Below, one piece after another: positions 61,496 through 64,000 of a DNA stretch of 64,000 nt. How positions within the stretch are numbered: the first letter of the stretch is position 1; each line of letters opens with the position of its first letter. Source of the DNA: Adiantum capillus-veneris. Its lineage: Eukaryota > Streptophyta > Polypodiopsida > Polypodiales > Pteridaceae. The notes beneath the pieces were generated by a model that searched no databases, was not told the origin of the DNA, and saw nothing but the letters and a program-made list of their open reading frames with translations. A program made the translations under genes and the position numbers. The stretch spans positions 2,564,358 to 2,628,357 of the forward strand of contig CM043959.1 in the NCBI GenBank assembly GCA_014529385.2. Reading direction: 5' to 3'.

Positions 61496-62710
61496 TGTAA
61501 GGTTCAGCGGAATGAATGTTGAACTTTGGTCAAGATGAGTGCTCCGAACTGTGCTCAAGGTTCCTCTTACTTACGGAAGGGAGAGCCTTCCGTTTCTTTA
61601 GTGAGAGAGGGAAATGGACACAAACAAAGTGGTGAACACTGTGAATGAAGGTGTATGAGACTGAGAGAGAGAGAGAGAAGAATACGACACCAGAATGTTG
61701 TCAAAACCCTCCTCCGAAGGCCCCACTCTCTATGGCGGGAGCGGTCTACTTATGATTGCACAAATCTCTACAATGCTTGGACTTGCCGACGATGTCGACC
61801 ACGATGAGGACGACGAGGAGATGGCTGAAGTCTGAAAATGCTAAGGGCTGAAATCTGCAAATCTTTATCTGTTGAATTCTGACTCTATGTTGATGACGAT
61901 GTCGATGGCGACGATGCGACGACGACGATGCATTGAAAACACAGATGTTGAAATCTGCGTTTTCTGGGCTGAATCTGCAAACTACGCAGGATTTGACCGT
62001 GCGGCGAGGATGTGCTGCGGGAAGGTGAGATCTGCGAGGTCCGGGGGTTCTACTGCGGGTACTGACTGCTGAAAACTGAAAATGCTGATGCTTGTGGGGA
62101 TTCCGTCGCGAAGATTGCAAAAACGCTGAAGTGCCTTGCATATGCAAAAACGCTAGGGCTGAAATTGGTCTGGCTGCGGAGAATCTGCTAACGCTGGGAG
62201 TCTTTTGCTTCTTGCTGTTGCTAGGAATCTGCAAGATAAAAAACGTTGGCTGATCTGGTCCAAAAACGCTAGGTGTTGCAGTCTCTTGCAAAACGCTAGG
62301 TCTCTGTGGGGTTTTGCTGAGAAGTTGCCTGCTGAGCAAGGTGCTCCTGCTCTCTCTTCTGCCAGAAAGTGCTAGCGCTAGGTTTCTACTTATATAAACT
62401 TAGTAAATTTGCCCTACCTACTTTCCAACAAAAGTCACTTAAAAATAATAAGTGAAAAATGTCAAAAATAGGGAAAATAGGTCTATGCACTTTAAAATTG
62501 CTCCCGGTGGGTTCTAATTGAAATCTGATGGTCATGCTGTGTGCAACCATAGGATATGCATCTACTCTAAGTGTCTGGGCATGCACGGTCTGCGAACAGA
62601 CTCACAAAAGTGCCAGATCACTTCCTATTCTAGACTGACTTGACTGAACCCAACCCTGGTCATGCTGTAGCTTGTCCACGGACACATAGGGTTAGATGTG
62701 TCACGTGACA
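61496..62710 (-). repeat. Full-length inverted LTR of the LARD-like family (solo-type)
   Basis: Reverse-complement match to the whole 49,976-51,168 LTR, ending in TGTCACGTGACA at 62,699-62,710. A TATATAA is near 62,389. Bracketed by near-identical 19-bp copies of pol sequence (61,475-61,493 and 62,711-62,729). No internal region of its own is attached on either side. Confidence 0.87.
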
Positions 62711-63147
62711 GAATATTCATGAAGCTCGAAGCTTCTTGGGTTTATGCTCATAATATCGACGGTTTATTCGAAAATTTCCAGAGATAGCTTCTCCTTTGCA
62801 TGTGTTGACTCAAAAAGGTGTTCCTTTTACTTGGGGACCGTCAGCTGCATCAGAGATTGCAGCCTTTGAGACTCTCAAGGAAAAGTTGACAACAGGACCA
62901 ATATCGGCTTTACCAGACTTGCAAAAGCCCTTTGAAGTTTACTGTGATACATGTGGTTGTAGTTTGGGAGGAGTGTTGATGCAAGAAAGCCATGCTATAG
63001 CTTACGAGAGCAGAATGTTTTCACGACTTGAACGGGTTGCACAAATTCATGAGAAAGAGCTTTTGGCAGCTATCCATGCTCTTACACAATGGCAACATTT
63101 TCTACTCGGAGTTGACTTTACTGTCTTTACAAATCATCAGAGTTTAT
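62711..63147 (+). pseudogene. Second chromovirus pol: RT end and RNase H, first part
   Basis: NIHEARSFLGLC-like connection, FPEIASPLHVLTQKGVPFTW, then RNase H: DLQKPFEVYCDTCGCSLGGV, HEKELLAAIHALTQWQHFLL, DFTVFTNHQSL. It is related to, but clearly different from, the chromovirus at 53-58 kb. The frame is interrupted at 63,148 by a small DNA element and resumes at 63,618. Confidence 0.88.
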
Positions 63148-63609
63148 CAAGGTTGCATCCGTACAATGTACTGATAGGTTCGTACAATACAACCGTAAAG
63201 TACAGATCTGTACGTATGGATAGGGATCCGTACAGATGTTTTTTTTCAAAGAAATAAAATCGTGCATTGTGAGGTTTGCAGAACTTATTAGAGTCGGGAC
63301 TTCATACTCCAGTCTTGGATTATTATTATGTATTTTTTTTTATGCTCTTTAGTTTTACGAGACCATGACATGAGACATTTGAAGCTGTTTGGCTATAGAC
63401 ATTGATCAGCTTTGTGTTTTTACTGTTCGGTTAGAGTCGTGGACTCTAATCTTTATTTGAAGTCTTGGTAAATGCATAAGTAAAAGTAAAAAGTACGCTT
63501 AGTTTTAGGCTTTTTGAAAAAAAGGACGAATTTTTACGTATCTAAAAACTCAATCCATTCTGTAATATGTACCTTATTTGTACCGAACACTACGTACGTA
63601 GCTACCTTG
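63148..63609. mobile_element. Small hAT-like DNA transposon (462 bp, MITE-sized)
   Basis: Ends CAAGGTTGC and, in reverse complement, CAAGGTAGC. The flanks are an exact 8-bp duplication GAGTTTAT (63,140-63,147 and 63,610-63,617), the target size of hAT elements. It interrupts an RNase H frame that resumes on the other side. It codes for nothing and must have relied on another transposase. Confidence 0.85.
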
Positions 63610-63617
63610 GAGTTTAT

Positions 63618-64000
63618 GCCACTTTTTGTCTCAGAAGCAGCTTTTGGAAAAGCAGAGAGGTGGGCTAACATTCTGTCACAGCTTCATTTCCAGATTGTCC
63701 ATGTTCAAGTGACAAGGAAAGGACAGAAGAATTTAATGGCAGATGCGTTGTCTCGCAAGCCCTTTGTTCTAGCTATTTCCGCGATTCATCAAAGAAGCTT
63801 CGAGGGTATGGTAGATCAGTACGCGATCGATCGTGATTTTGCAGACATCTTTAACCGGTTGCAAAGTGGGGAAACAGTTGTAGGCTATTCCATATGGGAC
63901 GACTATTTGATGCACAAAACAATGTTGTGCGTTACACAACCTTTGAGGGAAAAGGTTTTGACCGAGTGCCATTGTCCATCTTTTTCCGGCCACCGCAACA
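63618..64000 (+). pseudogene. Second chromovirus pol: RNase H end and integrase start
   Basis: GKAERWANILSQLHFQIVHV and LMADALSRKPF (end of RNase H), then LREKVLTECHCPSFSGHRN, the first His of the integrase zinc motif. Still open where the window ends. Confidence 0.88.

Overview
The window looks like repeat-dense, gene-poor nuclear DNA of a land plant. It holds a Ty3/gypsy Tat-lineage element with two RNase H domains, a chromovirus, a gag-only Ty1/copia element, a CACTA transposon with TNP2 and DUF4216-type reading frames, a small hAT-like element, a LINE reverse transcriptase remnant, and many long AG/GT microsatellites. I found no intact host gene, tRNA, rRNA or CRISPR array. The species cannot be told from the sequence. 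Almost all recognisable coding sequence belongs to transposable elements, and most of it carries stops (often C-to-T type) and frameshifts.

Layout. 1-7.6 kb: old repeats (a 152-bp tandem repeat, a gag scrap, a LINE reverse transcriptase remnant) and long GT/CT runs. 7.625-28.552 kb: one large LTR retrotransposon with a perfect 5-bp target duplication CTTGT, 528/520-bp LTRs, an Asp-tRNA-type primer site and a purine tract. Its own interior encodes gag, zinc knuckles and two different retropepsin-like domains, with no reverse transcriptase left. It landed in an older minus-strand reading frame whose halves lie at 7.44-7.62 and 28.56-28.94 kb. A Tat element (17.181-27.868 kb, minus strand) is nested inside it, and further foreign sequence splits its second retropepsin at about 14.2-16.4 kb.

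28.9-41.6 kb: a decayed gag on the minus strand, then a roughly 285-bp tandem repeat marked by a 24-bp palindrome. That array is split by an 8.65-kb CACTA transposon (31.700-40.346 kb, target duplication AAA), which itself holds a CATAAC-rich minisatellite, a 275-bp tandem array, and TNP2/DUF4216 coding remnants with one recognisable small intron. 42.49-44.74 kb: a copia element with an intact 299-aa gag and no pol, its 3' LTR cut short. 44.74-49.98 kb: nothing recognised beyond G-runs and an AC run.

49.976-53.254 kb: a large LTR element without pol (LTRs begin with the palindrome TGTCACGTGACA) whose interior reads as a coiled-coil plus His/Asp-rich repeat protein. Its second LTR is cut after about 63 bp and joined directly to the gag of a chromovirus (53.255-57.799 kb, chromodomain at the end, 3' LTR from 57.970 kb). 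60.6-62.7 kb: two more LTRs of the TGTCACGTGACA family in inverted orientation, mixed with scrambled pol scraps. 62.7-64.0 kb: a second chromovirus pol, interrupted by a 462-bp hAT-like element with an 8-bp target duplication, and cut off by the window end.
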